64,000 nt of DNA from FEN-1297 sp963710735. Lineage in GTDB: Bacteria > Bacteroidota > Ignavibacteria > Ignavibacteriales > Ignavibacteriaceae. The stretch covers positions 27,325 through 91,324 of the forward strand of contig CAVQBN010000015.1 of assembly GCA_963710735.1 (NCBI GenBank). The letters run 5' to 3'. The notes beneath the pieces were generated by a model, which was not told the origin of the DNA, ran no database searches, and worked only from the letters and a program-made list of their open reading frames with translations. Positions 1-10,800 of the stretch are shown here, in pieces (the first letter of the stretch is position 1; each line of letters starts with the position of its first letter). A program made the translations under genes and the position numbers.

Positions 1-1175
1 TCCAGAGTGATCCGAATGTTTCACAATTTAAAAGTATCCAGATACATAATATAAAATCTATTCTGGGAGTGCCAATCAAAAGATATGGAAAGATTTGGGG
101 AGTAATTTTGGTCGACAGCAGGGCAAACAGAAAAGAGTTTAATGAGAGCAACCTTGTATTCTTAAGCTTTTTTTCCAACCTTGTGTCACTCGCACTCGAT
201 AAGATAATTAAATTACAGGAACTTCAGAATGAAAATTTAATTTTAAGAAATCAGCTTCAATCAATTAAAACAATTCCGGAACTCGTAGGTAAAAGCCCGG
301 CGATGCAGAGGCTTGCCGTACTAATTCATAAGGTTGCCGCAACTGATGCATCGGTATTGCTGTTAGGGGAAAGCGGTACGGGAAAAGAGTTAATAGCTAA
401 AGCAATACACAACATAAGCAACAGGAAAGAACTTCCATATCTAGCCCAGTTCTGCGGATCGATTCCTGATACTTTATTGGAAAGTGAATTATTCGGGTAT
501 AAGAGAGGCGCTTTTACAGGAGCTAATACAGATAAAAAAGGACTATTTGAAGTTGCTCATAACGGTACTTTTTTTCTAGATGAAATAGCTGATGTTTCTG
601 TTGCTCTTCAGGCAAAATTATTAAGAGTGCTGCAGAATAAAGAAATAATAAGGCTGGGTGATACCCAGGTAATAAAAGTCGATGTTCGAGTAATAACTGC
701 AACTAATAAGGATCTTAAACAGCTTTCGAAAGAAGGAAAGTTTAGGGAAGATCTTTTTTATCGCCTAAATGTTTTCCCCATAAAAATTCCTCCGTTAAGA
801 GAAAGAAAAGGTGACATTCCGCTTTTAGTTGAACATTTTTTAAAAAAGTTTTCCGATAAAGAAATTCATATAGATGTAAAAGCATTAAAAATGTTGGAAA
901 ACTATAGCTGGCCGGGAAATGTCAGGCAGCTTGAAAATGTTATTCAGCGTGCTCTAATACTTTGTGAAAGCGACAAACTAATGCCTGAACATATTGTAAT
1001 AGAGGAAGACTCGGACGATGACAATTTTGCCGGTACGCTGAAGGATTTTGAAAGAATTATTTTGAAGAAACGTCTTATTGAATATGAGGGGAATAGAACT
1101 TTAGCTGCGAAATCGCTGGGTGTTTCTGTAAGGTGGGTACAATTAAAAATTAAAGAACTTGGTGATGATTTATAA
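1..1175 (+). CDS. Sigma-54-dependent transcriptional activator (GAF-AAA+-Fis HTH), 5' truncated
   Basis: This is an enhancer-binding activator that uses ATP hydrolysis to open sigma-54 promoters. The frame is open from base 3 and the first residues (SILGVPI...WGVILVDSR) are the end of a GAF sensor domain, so the real start lies before the window. The GTG at 69 is only the first possible start inside it. Numbered from that GTG, a short coiled segment (about 45-65) is followed by the AAA+ domain: Walker A GESGTGKE (100-107), the sigma-54 contact loop GAFTGA (148-153), Walker B TFFLDE (167-172) and the REDLFYRLNVFPI region. A Fis-type HTH closes the protein (about 325-368). A kinase gene follows 8 bp later, and a sigma-54-like promoter lies at 2743, which suggests local control. 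Family assignment is firm; the ligand is unknown. Confidence 0.93.
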   Translation, partial: QSDPNVSQFKSIQIHNIKSILGVPIKRYGKIWGVILVDSRANRKEFNESNLVFLSFFSNLVSLALDKIIKLQELQNENLILRNQLQSIKTIPELVGKSPAMQRLAVLIHKVAATDASVLLLGESGTGKELIAKAIHNISNRKELPYLAQFCGSIPDTLLESELFGYKRGAFTGANTDKKGLFEVAHNGTFFLDEIADVSVALQAKLLRVLQNKEIIRLGDTQVIKVDVRVITATNKDLKQLSKEGKFREDLFYRLNVFPIKIPPLRERKGDIPLLVEHFLKKFSDKEIHIDVKALKMLENYSWPGNVRQLENVIQRALILCESDKLMPEHIVIEEDSDDDNFAGTLKDFERIILKKRLIEYEGNRTLAAKSLGVSVRWVQLKIKELGDDL

Positions 1176-1183
1176 AAATCTTG

Positions 1184-2737
1184 ATGGATACAAAATCAAC
1201 TGAAATATTGTTTGATAAGTTCGAAATAATTGATTGTCTGAAAAAAGATGCTCAAACCGGAGTATACCTGGCTAATCATATTTATCTAGGTAAAAAAATT
1301 ATTTTAAAAACCCTTGATACAAATAAGCTATCCGATAATTCAATATTAGAAAGATTTAAAAGAGAGGCTAAAATATTAGCAAGTCTAAGTCATCCGAATA
1401 TTATTAAAGTTTTGGATTTCGGTACATATAATGAATTCTTTTACATTTCATTTGAACACTTTGATAGTAATAATCTTAGAGATTTAATAAATAAAAATAA
1501 TCTTTCAGTTAATGATAAGATAAATCTTCTAGTACAATTACTGAATGCTTTAAAAGCAGCTCATAAAAATCAAATAATACACCGGGATATTAAACCGGAA
1601 AATATTCTTGTAAATTCTAATTTGGAATTGAAGATTGCAGATTTTGGATTAGCTCTAGTAATAAATGAAAATTCGCTTACTAATAATACTTCTATACTCG
1701 GCACACCAACTTATATGGCACCGGAACAAATTAATGGGGAAAAAACATTTCAGACTGATATCTTTTCCACCGGTCTTGTAGCTTATGAACTTTTTACAGG
1801 TATCAATCCAATTCTTGGTGATGAAATAACAATTACAATAAATAATATTATTAATTTTAATGATGAAAAACTTAACGATGCTATTGAAAAATTACCGCTT
1901 GAATTACGGCCTGTTATCAAAATAATGCTGCAAAAGAGAGTTGAAGATAGAGCTAAAAGTGTTGACGAAATCTTTAATTATTTGAATTATCAACACGTTG
2001 ATAACGGAATCAAGATTGAAAAAAAGAATATATTAAAAAACCGTAAACCTTACATAGCAGCGTTTTTTACAGTAATAATTTTATTGTTAGTTTTTCTTTT
2101 TGGAAAAGGATATAAATCTAATCAATTGAAAAATCAAAATACCGTAAGCAAGCCCATCTTAGAAAACTTGACTAAAAAGGATTTCAAAAAGGAAAATTCC
2201 AAAAAATTATCTCAAGATATTAAAAATAATTTGGATAAATCTAAGCTTGCAGCAGCCAGGATAAACACGAATTCGAAAAAGAAATTAGACCTTACCGATG
2301 CACAGTTACCTGGCATGTTGTATGTCGATTGCTTTCCATGGGCAGAAGTTTACATAGATAATAAAAAAGTTGATAGAACTCCTCTTCAAAATGAAATTAT
2401 GTTGACTCCCGGTTTGCATGAAGTAAAATTAGTTCATCCGGATTATCCTCCAATAGTTAGAAACTTGGAGATAGTTTCTCAAAAGACCAAAACAATAAAA
2501 GTAAATTTCCAGGAAGTTGTGGGTTATTTATCATGCAATATTTATCCTTGGGGTGAAATTTTTATAGATGGCAAATCTGTTGGTATAACTCCTCTCAGGA
2601 AACCAATTGCCTTATTATCCGGAAAATATGATCTTACCGTAAAAAATTCTCAGTATGAATCTATTTCCAGGCAGGTTACAATAAGTGCAGAAGATACTAT
2701 AAATTTTAACTATAATTTCGCCAAATCAGATAATTAA
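1184..2737 (+). CDS. Ser/Thr protein kinase with two C-terminal PEGA domains
   Basis: This is a membrane-anchored Hanks-type kinase. The kinase core (about residues 14-270) has the ATP-anchoring Lys in IILK (43), the helix-C Glu in REAKIL (62), the catalytic loop HRDIKPEN (134-141), DFG (154-156) and APE (180-182). The glycine-rich loop is degenerate (KKDAQTG instead of GxGxxG). One membrane span (about 291-309) is followed by a Lys-rich linker and two PEGA repeats (about 375-445 and 447-515), which probably lie outside the cytoplasm. I chose ATG 1184 over the TTG three bases earlier. It sits 8 bp after the sigma-54 activator, so the two are likely cotranscribed. Substrates are not predictable. 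Confidence 0.9.
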   Translation: MDTKSTEILFDKFEIIDCLKKDAQTGVYLANHIYLGKKIILKTLDTNKLSDNSILERFKREAKILASLSHPNIIKVLDFGTYNEFFYISFEHFDSNNLRDLINKNNLSVNDKINLLVQLLNALKAAHKNQIIHRDIKPENILVNSNLELKIADFGLALVINENSLTNNTSILGTPTYMAPEQINGEKTFQTDIFSTGLVAYELFTGINPILGDEITITINNIINFNDEKLNDAIEKLPLELRPVIKIMLQKRVEDRAKSVDEIFNYLNYQHVDNGIKIEKKNILKNRKPYIAAFFTVIILLLVFLFGKGYKSNQLKNQNTVSKPILENLTKKDFKKENSKKLSQDIKNNLDKSKLAAARINTNSKKKLDLTDAQLPGMLYVDCFPWAEVYIDNKKVDRTPLQNEIMLTPGLHEVKLVHPDYPPIVRNLEIVSQKTKTIKVNFQEVVGYLSCNIYPWGEIFIDGKSVGITPLRKPIALLSGKYDLTVKNSQYESISRQVTISAEDTINFNYNFAKSDN

Positions 2738-2742
2738 CTTTA

Positions 2743-2758
2743 TGGCACTATAGTTGTT
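2743..2758 (+). promoter_or_regulatory. Probable sigma-54 (-24/-12) promoter
   Basis: TGGCAC, five bases, then TTGTT matches the consensus TGGCAC-N5-TTGC at correct spacing. The one deviation is GT instead of GC at the -12 element. It lies just after the kinase stop and would start transcription near 2768, about 28 bases before the kelch ATG at 2796. The sigma-54 activator two genes upstream makes the assignment more credible. Confidence 0.55.
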
Positions 2759-2795
2759 AAATATTCAGATATTTGAAGTAACGTTTAGTAAAATT

Positions 2796-4037
2796 ATGAA
2801 GTTTATAACTATTTTCTTAATAGCATTCCGCATTAATATTTTTAGCCAGTCATGGCAAGTTGTAGGCCAAATGCCCATTCCTGTTTCAGGGGGACAAGCA
2901 GTTGTTCATGATTCTTTAATTTATATTTTAGGCGGATTCTCCGAGTCACAAAATTCTAATCTTGATATTATACAAACTTACAACCCGCGGACAAACACCT
3001 GGAAAGTGGCTGGAAAAATGCAATATCCCCGTGTCGATTTTGTTGCAGGCAACTATGCGGACAGCATTGTTTATATGGGGGGAATATCATCTCAATCACC
3101 GCAAGCTAGTTCACTGGAATCCTGGAATTTTTCTTCTTCTCCGTTTGTATTAAAAACAAATGATTATTTTAATAGGCTCTATTCAACGGGTCAAATTATC
3201 GGAAATAATATTTATGTTTTCGGCGGAACAGCTATTGATACAAATTATCCTTACATGTACGCATACGATTTATCAACAGAGAATATAACACATTCCAACG
3301 ACACATTGTTTACTTTGACATATCCGACTCAACAGATGTCCGCAGTGTATAATAATTATATTTATTTATTTGGTGGAGCCAGAGGCGTACTGCTGAAAAC
3401 AATTTATAAATATGATATAAGCAATAATACAATGGTTTTACTTTCTAACGGATTAGAAAGGCCGAGAGCCGGAGGTGCAGCTGTTTTATTAAAAGATAAA
3501 ATTTTTATTATCGGAGGCTTTGATGAAACTAATAGTGCACTTTCTTCAGTATTATATTTAAGAGTTGGAAGTGGAAGTTCTGAGATAGAGGACGGCCCAG
3601 GACTTAATTATGCCAGAAGAGATCCTATCGCGGTTAATTATATGGATTCAATTTATGTGTTTGGCGGAATCGATGCAAACGGCCATAATGTAGTTCCTGT
3701 TGAAATGTATTCGAACGCAGCAACCACATTAGTTAATAAAGAGGATATAACAACACCTACTCAATTTATATTAGATAATAATTATCCAAATCCTTTCAAT
3801 CCATCAACTCAAATAAGGTTTGAAGTATCAAAGCAGAGCAGGATTTCAATTGATATTTTTTCTATTTTAGGCAAGCATATTAAAAATTTAACTTCAAAAA
3901 TGTATGATCCGGGGGAGTATTCTTTAACATGGAACGGGACTGACACACAAGGTGAACATGTTTCAAGCGGTATATATATATACCGGCTCTCATCAAATTA
4001 TTTTTCCGAATCAAAAAAGATGGTTTTATTGAAATAA
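2796..4037 (+). CDS. Secreted kelch-repeat protein with type IX sorting domain
   Basis: This is a predicted secreted beta-propeller. The ATG at 2796 begins a clear signal peptide (MKFITIFLIAFRINIFSQ); the frame extends 42 bases further up, but that part lacks signal-peptide features. About five or six kelch blades follow, each with a hydrophobic segment ending in GG (YILGGF, YVFGGT, YLFGGA, FIIGGF, YVFGGI). The last 85 or so residues form a type A type-IX-secretion sorting domain: YPNPFNPSTQI, a fibronectin-like core, SGIYIYRL and a terminal KKMVLLK. It should leave through T9SS and be cleaved at the cell surface. The binding partner is unknown. It probably forms an operon with the DUF5683 gene starting 2 bp later. 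Confidence 0.88.
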   Translation: MKFITIFLIAFRINIFSQSWQVVGQMPIPVSGGQAVVHDSLIYILGGFSESQNSNLDIIQTYNPRTNTWKVAGKMQYPRVDFVAGNYADSIVYMGGISSQSPQASSLESWNFSSSPFVLKTNDYFNRLYSTGQIIGNNIYVFGGTAIDTNYPYMYAYDLSTENITHSNDTLFTLTYPTQQMSAVYNNYIYLFGGARGVLLKTIYKYDISNNTMVLLSNGLERPRAGGAAVLLKDKIFIIGGFDETNSALSSVLYLRVGSGSSEIEDGPGLNYARRDPIAVNYMDSIYVFGGIDANGHNVVPVEMYSNAATTLVNKEDITTPTQFILDNNYPNPFNPSTQIRFEVSKQSRISIDIFSILGKHIKNLTSKMYDPGEYSLTWNGTDTQGEHVSSGIYIYRLSSNYFSESKKMVLLK

Positions 4038-4039
4038 AA

Positions 4040-4855
4040 ATGATCAAAAAAATACTATTACTTTTATTTCTAATTACGATTACTTCACAATCCTTTGCAC
4101 AGCAAAATTTAGATTTACTTTCAAATTTAAGGGCAAGGTTTGAAGCATTTCAGTATAGAGAAGTGATAAAGGGTGCTGCAGCCATGCTTAATCATAAATA
4201 TAATTATAATAACAGCCAGTTAACTGAAATTTATAGGCTTGTTGGAATTTCCGAATTCTCTTTACTGGACGATACTGCTGCGAAAAAAAGTTTTATACAA
4301 ATACTAAAAATTGATTCTTCATATGCATTAGATTCGGCAAAAACATCTCCTAAAATCATTTCTTTTTTTAATCAAATTAAAGAAGAATATAATCATCAAA
4401 TAGTTCAGAACAAGTCTTTGGGGAAAAAGCTTGATACGGTTTACTCAAAGAACTCGCAGCCTTTGGAAACAAGTACAGGTATCAAGCCCGTGATAATCCG
4501 TTCATTAATATTTCCCGGTTGGGGGCAGCTTTATAATAATAATAAATTAAAGGGATGGATATTGACTTCGCTTGGGGCTATAACAATTAGCTCGGCAGTA
4601 TATTTTATAATTGATAGTAACAATAAGCAGAAAAAATATTTAAATGATGTAAATCTATCAACTATTCAAAATAATTATAATGAGTATAATACTTCATATA
4701 AACTTAAAAATATTTCCATCATATCGTTTATTGCAGTTTGGGTATACAGCCAAATAGATATTTTATTCTTTTCACAAAACAACAGCCTGCCATTAACACA
4801 ATTGAAGACAAATTTCATGAATCAATTTCAGTTGAATTTTAGCTTATCCTTTTAA
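4040..4855 (+). CDS. DUF5683-type membrane protein with signal peptide
   Basis: A signal peptide (MIKKILLLLFLITITSQSFAQQ) precedes a helical TPR-like region (about 30-110) and then the DUF5683 signature SLIFPGWGQLYNN (about 154-166) with two membrane spans (about 170-192 and 228-246). This family is widespread in Bacteroidota and Ignavibacteria and its function is unproven; small envelope proteins of this kind are often linked to membrane organisation or secretion. It begins 2 bp after the kelch gene, so it is likely expressed with it from the putative sigma-54 promoter. Confidence 0.8.
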   Translation: MIKKILLLLFLITITSQSFAQQNLDLLSNLRARFEAFQYREVIKGAAAMLNHKYNYNNSQLTEIYRLVGISEFSLLDDTAAKKSFIQILKIDSSYALDSAKTSPKIISFFNQIKEEYNHQIVQNKSLGKKLDTVYSKNSQPLETSTGIKPVIIRSLIFPGWGQLYNNNKLKGWILTSLGAITISSAVYFIIDSNNKQKKYLNDVNLSTIQNNYNEYNTSYKLKNISIISFIAVWVYSQIDILFFSQNNSLPLTQLKTNFMNQFQLNFSLSF

Positions 4856-5281
4856 TTTTTAATTGATTTTTTTAACAACTTAATCGGGATATTTTCTATT
4901 TCAACCGAATAAATATCGACATGCATAATTTTCAAAAGGTGAATAATTTTCGCACCAAATCTGTATCACACCTAAAATAAAAAGCCGAAAAACTTAGTTC
5001 ATTCAACATTTTATTATTCACCACTAAGGCACACTTATTGGTTTTACGTAAATACAATCAAAATATTCGGTCTTAAAAAGTAGGTTCCCAATTATAAAGG
5101 TTGAAATACTTACACGAAATTGAATAAATCTATTATGGGTCAATAATAAAATATGTTAGTGATAGTAAAGTAAATTTCGGTTAAAATTGCGTTGAGCAAA
5201 AAGCATTCCCTCAAGCAAGGCCGACGTCCTCCTAAAAATATTTAAGGAGGTAACCTCCCGAACCAATTTCGGGAGGTTTTT
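4856..5281. other. 426-bp spacer with terminator and possible small-RNA tail
   Basis: No convincing reading frame is present. The right end carries two stem-loops in series on + (CCTCCT 5229-5234 with AGGAGG 5245-5250, then the terminator at 5254). The terminator is about 400 bases from the last + gene, so it may end a long 3' UTR or an independent small RNA. No known RNA family was recognised. Confidence 0.4.
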
Positions 5282-5284
5282 TTA
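5254..5284 (+). terminator. Rho-independent terminator
   Basis: A perfect 9-bp stem, CCTCCCGAA (5254-5262) with TTCGGGAGG (5268-5276), has a five-base loop and is followed by eight T on the + strand. It reads in the + direction and lies at the convergent junction with the minus-strand permease gene. Confidence 0.85.
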
Positions 5285-7010
5285 TAAGTCCCTTTTAAGA
5301 GATTTTGAACTAATGCTGAATGAAATAATAGTAATTACGATTGAAACAGCTGCAATAATTATATTGGTAAGTTGCAAATAATGGGTTGTCGCTGTTAAAT
5401 GAGTTTTCTTAGGATCAAAAAAATTATAAAGCGGTACAAATAAAACAACCACAAGAAAAACTAAATAGAGAAGTGTCAGTAGGAATGTAATTGTTGCACC
5501 TTGAGAAGATGCAATTCTGATGGGGTTCTTTTCTTTAAAATCCGCAAAAAAACTTCCCATCCCAAAGTTTAACGATACAACCGTCAAGCAAATAAAAAGA
5601 ATATTTATTATTGAGATACGAAATAATTCTTCCGGAAAGTTAAGCTGCGAAAATAAATTTAACACCTGGCTTATTAAAAAAATAATCAGGAAATAACTTG
5701 AAAATTTTATAAAAATAATTTTGTTAGGATTCATCGGCGAACTTCTAATTTTCCAGAATGCTTCCCCCTCAATGCTTACAATCGGGAAAACAAATCTTAA
5801 AGCAAGTGAAGATATCAGGAAAACGTTAAACAAAAATATTATCAAATATATGATGGTTTTAAGTGTGGTATTAAAAGTTGATAATTGCTTAAAATCAATT
5901 CCGCCTAAACTGAAAATAAAAATAATAATTAATAGCAGCATAACCGAAAGATGAATCCATTGGCTTGGCTCTCTGAAGAATTGCAAAAATTCCTTTTTTA
6001 ACAATACTTCCGTTTGTGGTTTTAACGAAGATTTGCTGGAGAATGAAGTAAAATATTTTTTATCCTTTGTTGAATTATTCTTCTTAAAAGAAAATTGAAG
6101 TGAATACTTCCAAGTTTGATAATACCATTTAGAGGATAAAAAAAGCGCAAATGAGAAAAATGAAATTGCAGTAATTACTTGTAAAACTATATCTAATATT
6201 GATTTGGAGAATTGACCATGCTGATATCCAGTACAATGCATCGGCAGCCCAATAATTAGGTAAGAATTTTAGAAAAGGATTATCCAGAAATCCGAAATAT
6301 CCATTAGTGTTTGGATAATATACCATTACACGGCTAACCATATTTATCGGATCGCTTATATTAAAAAATAATATTAAAGATATTATATATAGGATGAAGA
6401 ACGTGAATAAAACATTTCTTGCTCCTACTTTAGCCGATAACTTTAGTATTAACATTAAAAATATTACACCTATCGAAGCGGCTGTCAACATGAACGGTAA
6501 TATGATCAGGACAATTGAGACCGGGTAAAACCATAAATCCATATTAAAAAAAATACCGTAACCGGCAATTACGGAACAAATCATCAGTAGTAATGTTGTA
6601 GAGCTATAGAAAAAATTATCTAAAAATTTTATAGTAAAAATCTTTGAATAAGCTAAAGGTTTTGTTAACAGATAGTATACTTCCTTTGATTTGTATAGTG
6701 TTGAATAAGACACTACAATATTGCCGACATTCACGGCTAAGAAGAAAATAAAAAGTATAATGGAAATGAATCTGTGAAGAAGAAAAGAACCTATTTTTAT
6801 GTGTACTAATAAAAAGGATAAAATACTTTTTGTAAATAAAAATGCACCGATAGCAAATGCAGCATAAACCAAAAACGAACCTAAATTTTTTATCAAACCT
6901 CTTATATTAAAGTTTGAATTATTCTTTAAGAAAATTAATAGCTTATACTTTACTATATGAATTAATTCTTGCACGCTGTATACATCTTTAATAATTGAAT
7001 TGAGGTCCAA
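5282..7010 (-). CDS. ABC-2 type transporter permease, frameshifted
   Basis: This is a polytopic membrane subunit of about 575 residues that pairs with the ATPase ending 12 bp upstream at 7023. The N-terminal part (TTG start at 7010) runs through several membrane spans to NYWAADALYWISA. The C-terminal part, with GQFSKSILDIVLQV and further spans, continues in another frame. The switch lies near 6215-6226, and dropping one base there joins ...YWISA to GQFSK... smoothly. This is either a sequencing or assembly error or a recent inactivation; no slippery site suggests programmed frameshifting. The substrate cannot be inferred. Confidence 0.8.
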
Positions 7011-7022
7011 TAACCGGAAAAA

Positions 7023-7742
7023 TCATTTGGTTAAATCTAGAAAAAATGATTCAAAATTTACTTTTAGTTCTGATTTAAATTTTTCAATTTCCGCCTTTTT
7101 ACCGTCATAAATAATTTGTCCTTCTTTTATGATTGCAGTTTTATCACATATTTCCTCAGCGACTGACAAACTATGCGTTGACATAAATATAGCTGCGCCT
7201 TCTCCTGCTTTATCTCTTAGTATTTTCTTTACAATAACTGCGCTTTGAGGATCAAGCCCGACCATCGGCTCATCAACTAGTATAAGTTTAGGCGAATGTA
7301 AAAATGCAGAAGCGAACGTTATTCTTTGGCGCATGCCGAGTGAATATTCTTCAGTCCTTTTATCAATCCAATCTTTTATATTAAGTTGTGCAATCAGTTC
7401 ATCGATTTTAGTGTGAAGAAATTGTTTATCGAGTTTATACAAGCCTCCGCTGAAATAAAGGAATTCTCTTCCAGTCAATTTATCGTAAAGAAAAGGCTGA
7501 TCAGGAATATAGCCGATTATTGATTTTGCCTCAATCGGGTTCTTATTAATATCTATTCCATTGATAGTAATTGTACCCTCAGTGGGGGAGTACAGACCCG
7601 CAATCATTTTAATCGTTGTAGTTTTTCCAGCTCCGTTTGGACCTAGAAAGCCGTATATTTCTCCGCTGTTTATTTGAAGATTTATAGAATTTACAGCAGT
7701 AAATGATCCGAATTTCTTTATGAGATTTTTTAATTGAAGCAT
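7023..7742 (-). CDS. ABC transporter ATP-binding protein
   Basis: A 239-residue cytoplasmic ATPase with Walker A GPNGAGKTT (about 34-42), the signature YSLGMRQR (about 133-140), Walker B LILVDEP (about 153-159), a D-loop and the switch His in STHSLS. The overall pattern fits ATPases of ABC-2 exporters. It is the first gene of a two-gene unit with the permease 12 bp downstream. The transported compound is unknown. Confidence 0.93.
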   Translation of the reverse strand: MLQLKNLIKKFGSFTAVNSINLQINSGEIYGFLGPNGAGKTTTIKMIAGLYSPTEGTITINGIDINKNPIEAKSIIGYIPDQPFLYDKLTGREFLYFSGGLYKLDKQFLHTKIDELIAQLNIKDWIDKRTEEYSLGMRQRITFASAFLHSPKLILVDEPMVGLDPQSAVIVKKILRDKAGEGAAIFMSTHSLSVAEEICDKTAIIKEGQIIYDGKKAEIEKFKSELKVNFESFFLDLTK

Positions 7743-7806
7743 AATTAGAAAAGCTTTTAAAGCTGATAAGTTATAAAATTAAGAGTAGAAAGTTCAGATT
7801 ATTTAT

Positions 7807-10800
7807 TTAAATTTCTGTCAATTCGATTTTATCTACATCATCGAATGTTATCATCGTTAAATCATTATCATCTGGCTCTAATAAGGTTAAAATTCTTTCC
7901 TCTTGATTGCTGATAGCTTTGTATAAAATGTTTTTTACTGATCTGGCATTACCGAAATTTTTATCTCTTTCTTTATATTGTTTAGTGAAAATATCAAGTA
8001 GAAGCTGCCATGCTCCTTCATCAAGTTTGTAACCATTTTTTTCGCTGATTAAATGAGTAATTTCCAGCATTTGCCTTGGGGTAAAATCATCAAAGATAAA
8101 ATAATTTGGAAAACGCGAATGTACTCCAGGGTTAGATTCCAGGAAATTTTTCATTTCTTCTGTATAACCAGCAACAATAACAATAAACTTTCCGTGGTCA
8201 TCCTCCATACGTTTCAATAATGTATCTATTACTTCCCGGCCAAAATCATTTTGGCCTCTGGCGAGAGCATAGGCTTCATCAATAAATAATGTTCCGCCGA
8301 GAGCTTTGTCTATTACTTCATTTGTCTTTGATGCTGTTTGGCCTTGATACCCTGCAACTAACCCTGAGCGGTCGACTTCTATTAAATGGCCCTTTTCTAA
8401 AATTCCCATTTCTTTATATATTTTGCTTAATAATCTTGCAACCGTAGTTTTGCCTGTACCAGGATTTCCCATAAAAACAGAATTGAGATTTTTAGGAATT
8501 ACTTTTAGACCTCTTTGTTTCCTAAGTTTAGCTACTTTTAAACTGCTGATTAATTTCGTTACTGATTTTTTAACTAAATCTAATCCTGTTAAGTCTGCAA
8601 GCTCCTGTAGATATTTATCCAACAATACAGGGTCACCTTCAACTTTAACAGATTCTCTCTCTTTTTTATGTGCAATTAGTTCTGCAATATCTTCCAACAG
8701 CACATATTTAAGAACTTCTTCATGTCTTTCTTCATAGGGAATATCGGCTACCCTCAATAAAAGATTTTTCAAAGCGCTTTCGGTTAGATCTCTTACCAGC
8801 CTAGCATTGCCGAATGTTTTATCTCTGTTTCGATAAATTTTATTAAAATATTTTTTTAAAGGTTCTTTGGCTTCTTCATCTAGTACATGATCCTTAATTG
8901 CAAGCAGTTTATTTGTAATTTCAAATAATTCCTCAGGCGAATAGTCTTCAAAAATAATATTTTTTGTAAAACGTGATTGAAGGCCCGGATTGCTGGTTAT
9001 AAAGTTATTCATTTCGTCAGTATACCCTGCGGCAATAACAATAAATTTCCCTCTGTCATCTTCCATTCGTTTTCAAGAAAGTATCAAGAGCTTCTTTACC
9101 AAAATCAGATCCGCTTGAGTCACCCTGGTTTTATAAGTGTATAAGCTTCATCAATAAATAATGTCCCGCCGATTGCTTTGTCAACAGCTTCCTTAGTTTT
9201 CTCGGCTGTTTGGCCTACGAAACTTGCAACTAACCCTTGCCTGTCAACCTCAACTAAATGGCCTTTGGGCAAAATTCCAAGAGCCGAATATATCTCACTA
9301 AAAAGCCTTGCTACAGTTGTTTTCCCGGTTCCCGGATTACCAAGAAAAATGATGTGTGAGGAAAATTTATCCTGAATATTTTCACCCTGCTCAGAATAAA
9401 ACCTTGCGAGTTTTATGATTTCATTTATTTCTTTTTTTACAGACTGCAAGCCGGTAAGTTCGTTTAATTTATCCAGTGCTTTTTTCAAAGCTTCTTCGTC
9501 TATACTTAATCGAACATCTTTTGTCGAACTTTCTTCAAGAATTGAACTAATATCTTCCTCATAAATTGTTGTCATTGCCTCTTTGGTCCGCTTTACAACC
9601 GGCATTTTTAAGTAGCGTTTGCTTAAGTGAATCTTCGCTTCATTAAAATAATTTTTTACCAGTCGGGCATTGCCAAAGGATTTATCTCTTTTACGGTAAA
9701 GATTAATAAATTGTTTTTTTAACTGATCAAGAGCTCCATCTTTTATAGTATATTCTTCTTTACTCGAAATTAGTTTGAAAATATCCAATAGCTCATCCGG
9801 TGTGTAATCATCAAAATTAAAGAAGTGTGTAAAGCGGGATTTTAATCCAGGATTCGAATTAATAAATGCATTCATTTCCTGGGGATAACCTGCTGCAATT
9901 ACAACAAATTCGTTTTCGTTATCCTCCATTCTCTTAATTAAAATATCAATAGCTTCCTGGCCAAAGTCCTGCTGGTTGTCGGATTTTTTTAGAGAATAAG
10001 CTTCATCAATAAAAAGTACTCCGCCTAATGCTTCATTTATAACTTTATTAGTTTTTTGTGCAGTTTCACCAATGTATTGTCCAACCAGTCCGGAGCGGTC
10101 AACCTCTATTACATGGCCATTTTTCAATAACCCCATAGCTTTAAATATTTTGCCAAGCAGTCTGGCAATTGTGGTCTTTCCGGTTCCCGGATTTCCGACA
10201 AATACCGAATGAACTGATAAATTCTCTTGTGTTTTTAAACCTAGCTTTTTTCTTTCATTTATAAAATTCAGGTAATCAACAAAATCCCGCATAGATTGTT
10301 TAACAAATTGAAGTCCTATATAATTGTTAAGATCCTTCAATAATTCTTCAAGAGATTCTTGTTCTTGAACCCTCAATGTAGATGACTCAACCTCCCGGGG
10401 TTGATCGGTCATTTGTTTTTCCAGGGGTTCAGCTTCTCCTAAAGGAATTTTTGTTTCCTCAAAGTTTACAACTTCAGACTGGCCAACTAAAAACCATCGC
10501 GCACATATTAAATAATTGTCTAAATATATTTCAACACGGCCCTGTCCTTCTTTCCAGAAGCCGGGTGCATCAGTTCCCCAGCTTTGTACAAACTCCACTA
10601 TTCTCCAATCCTTTTCTATTGCCAGATTAAAGTGGTGGCTTCCAACCTCAACATTATTCAAGAACCAAACAGCACTTCCTTCAATATCCATTCTTTTGTT
10701 TCCGTAGAAAGGATTATCAAGTATAACCTCTACACCGATATACCTTATAGTATCTTCGTTAAATTGTAATAAATGCGTTCTCTTTCCTGCTCGAAGATTT

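Noticed and set aside
9060..9140. Programmed frameshifting in the triple AAA+ gene
   Set aside because: Two separate one-base corrections are needed within 60 bases and no slippery heptamer with downstream structure is present; error fits better.
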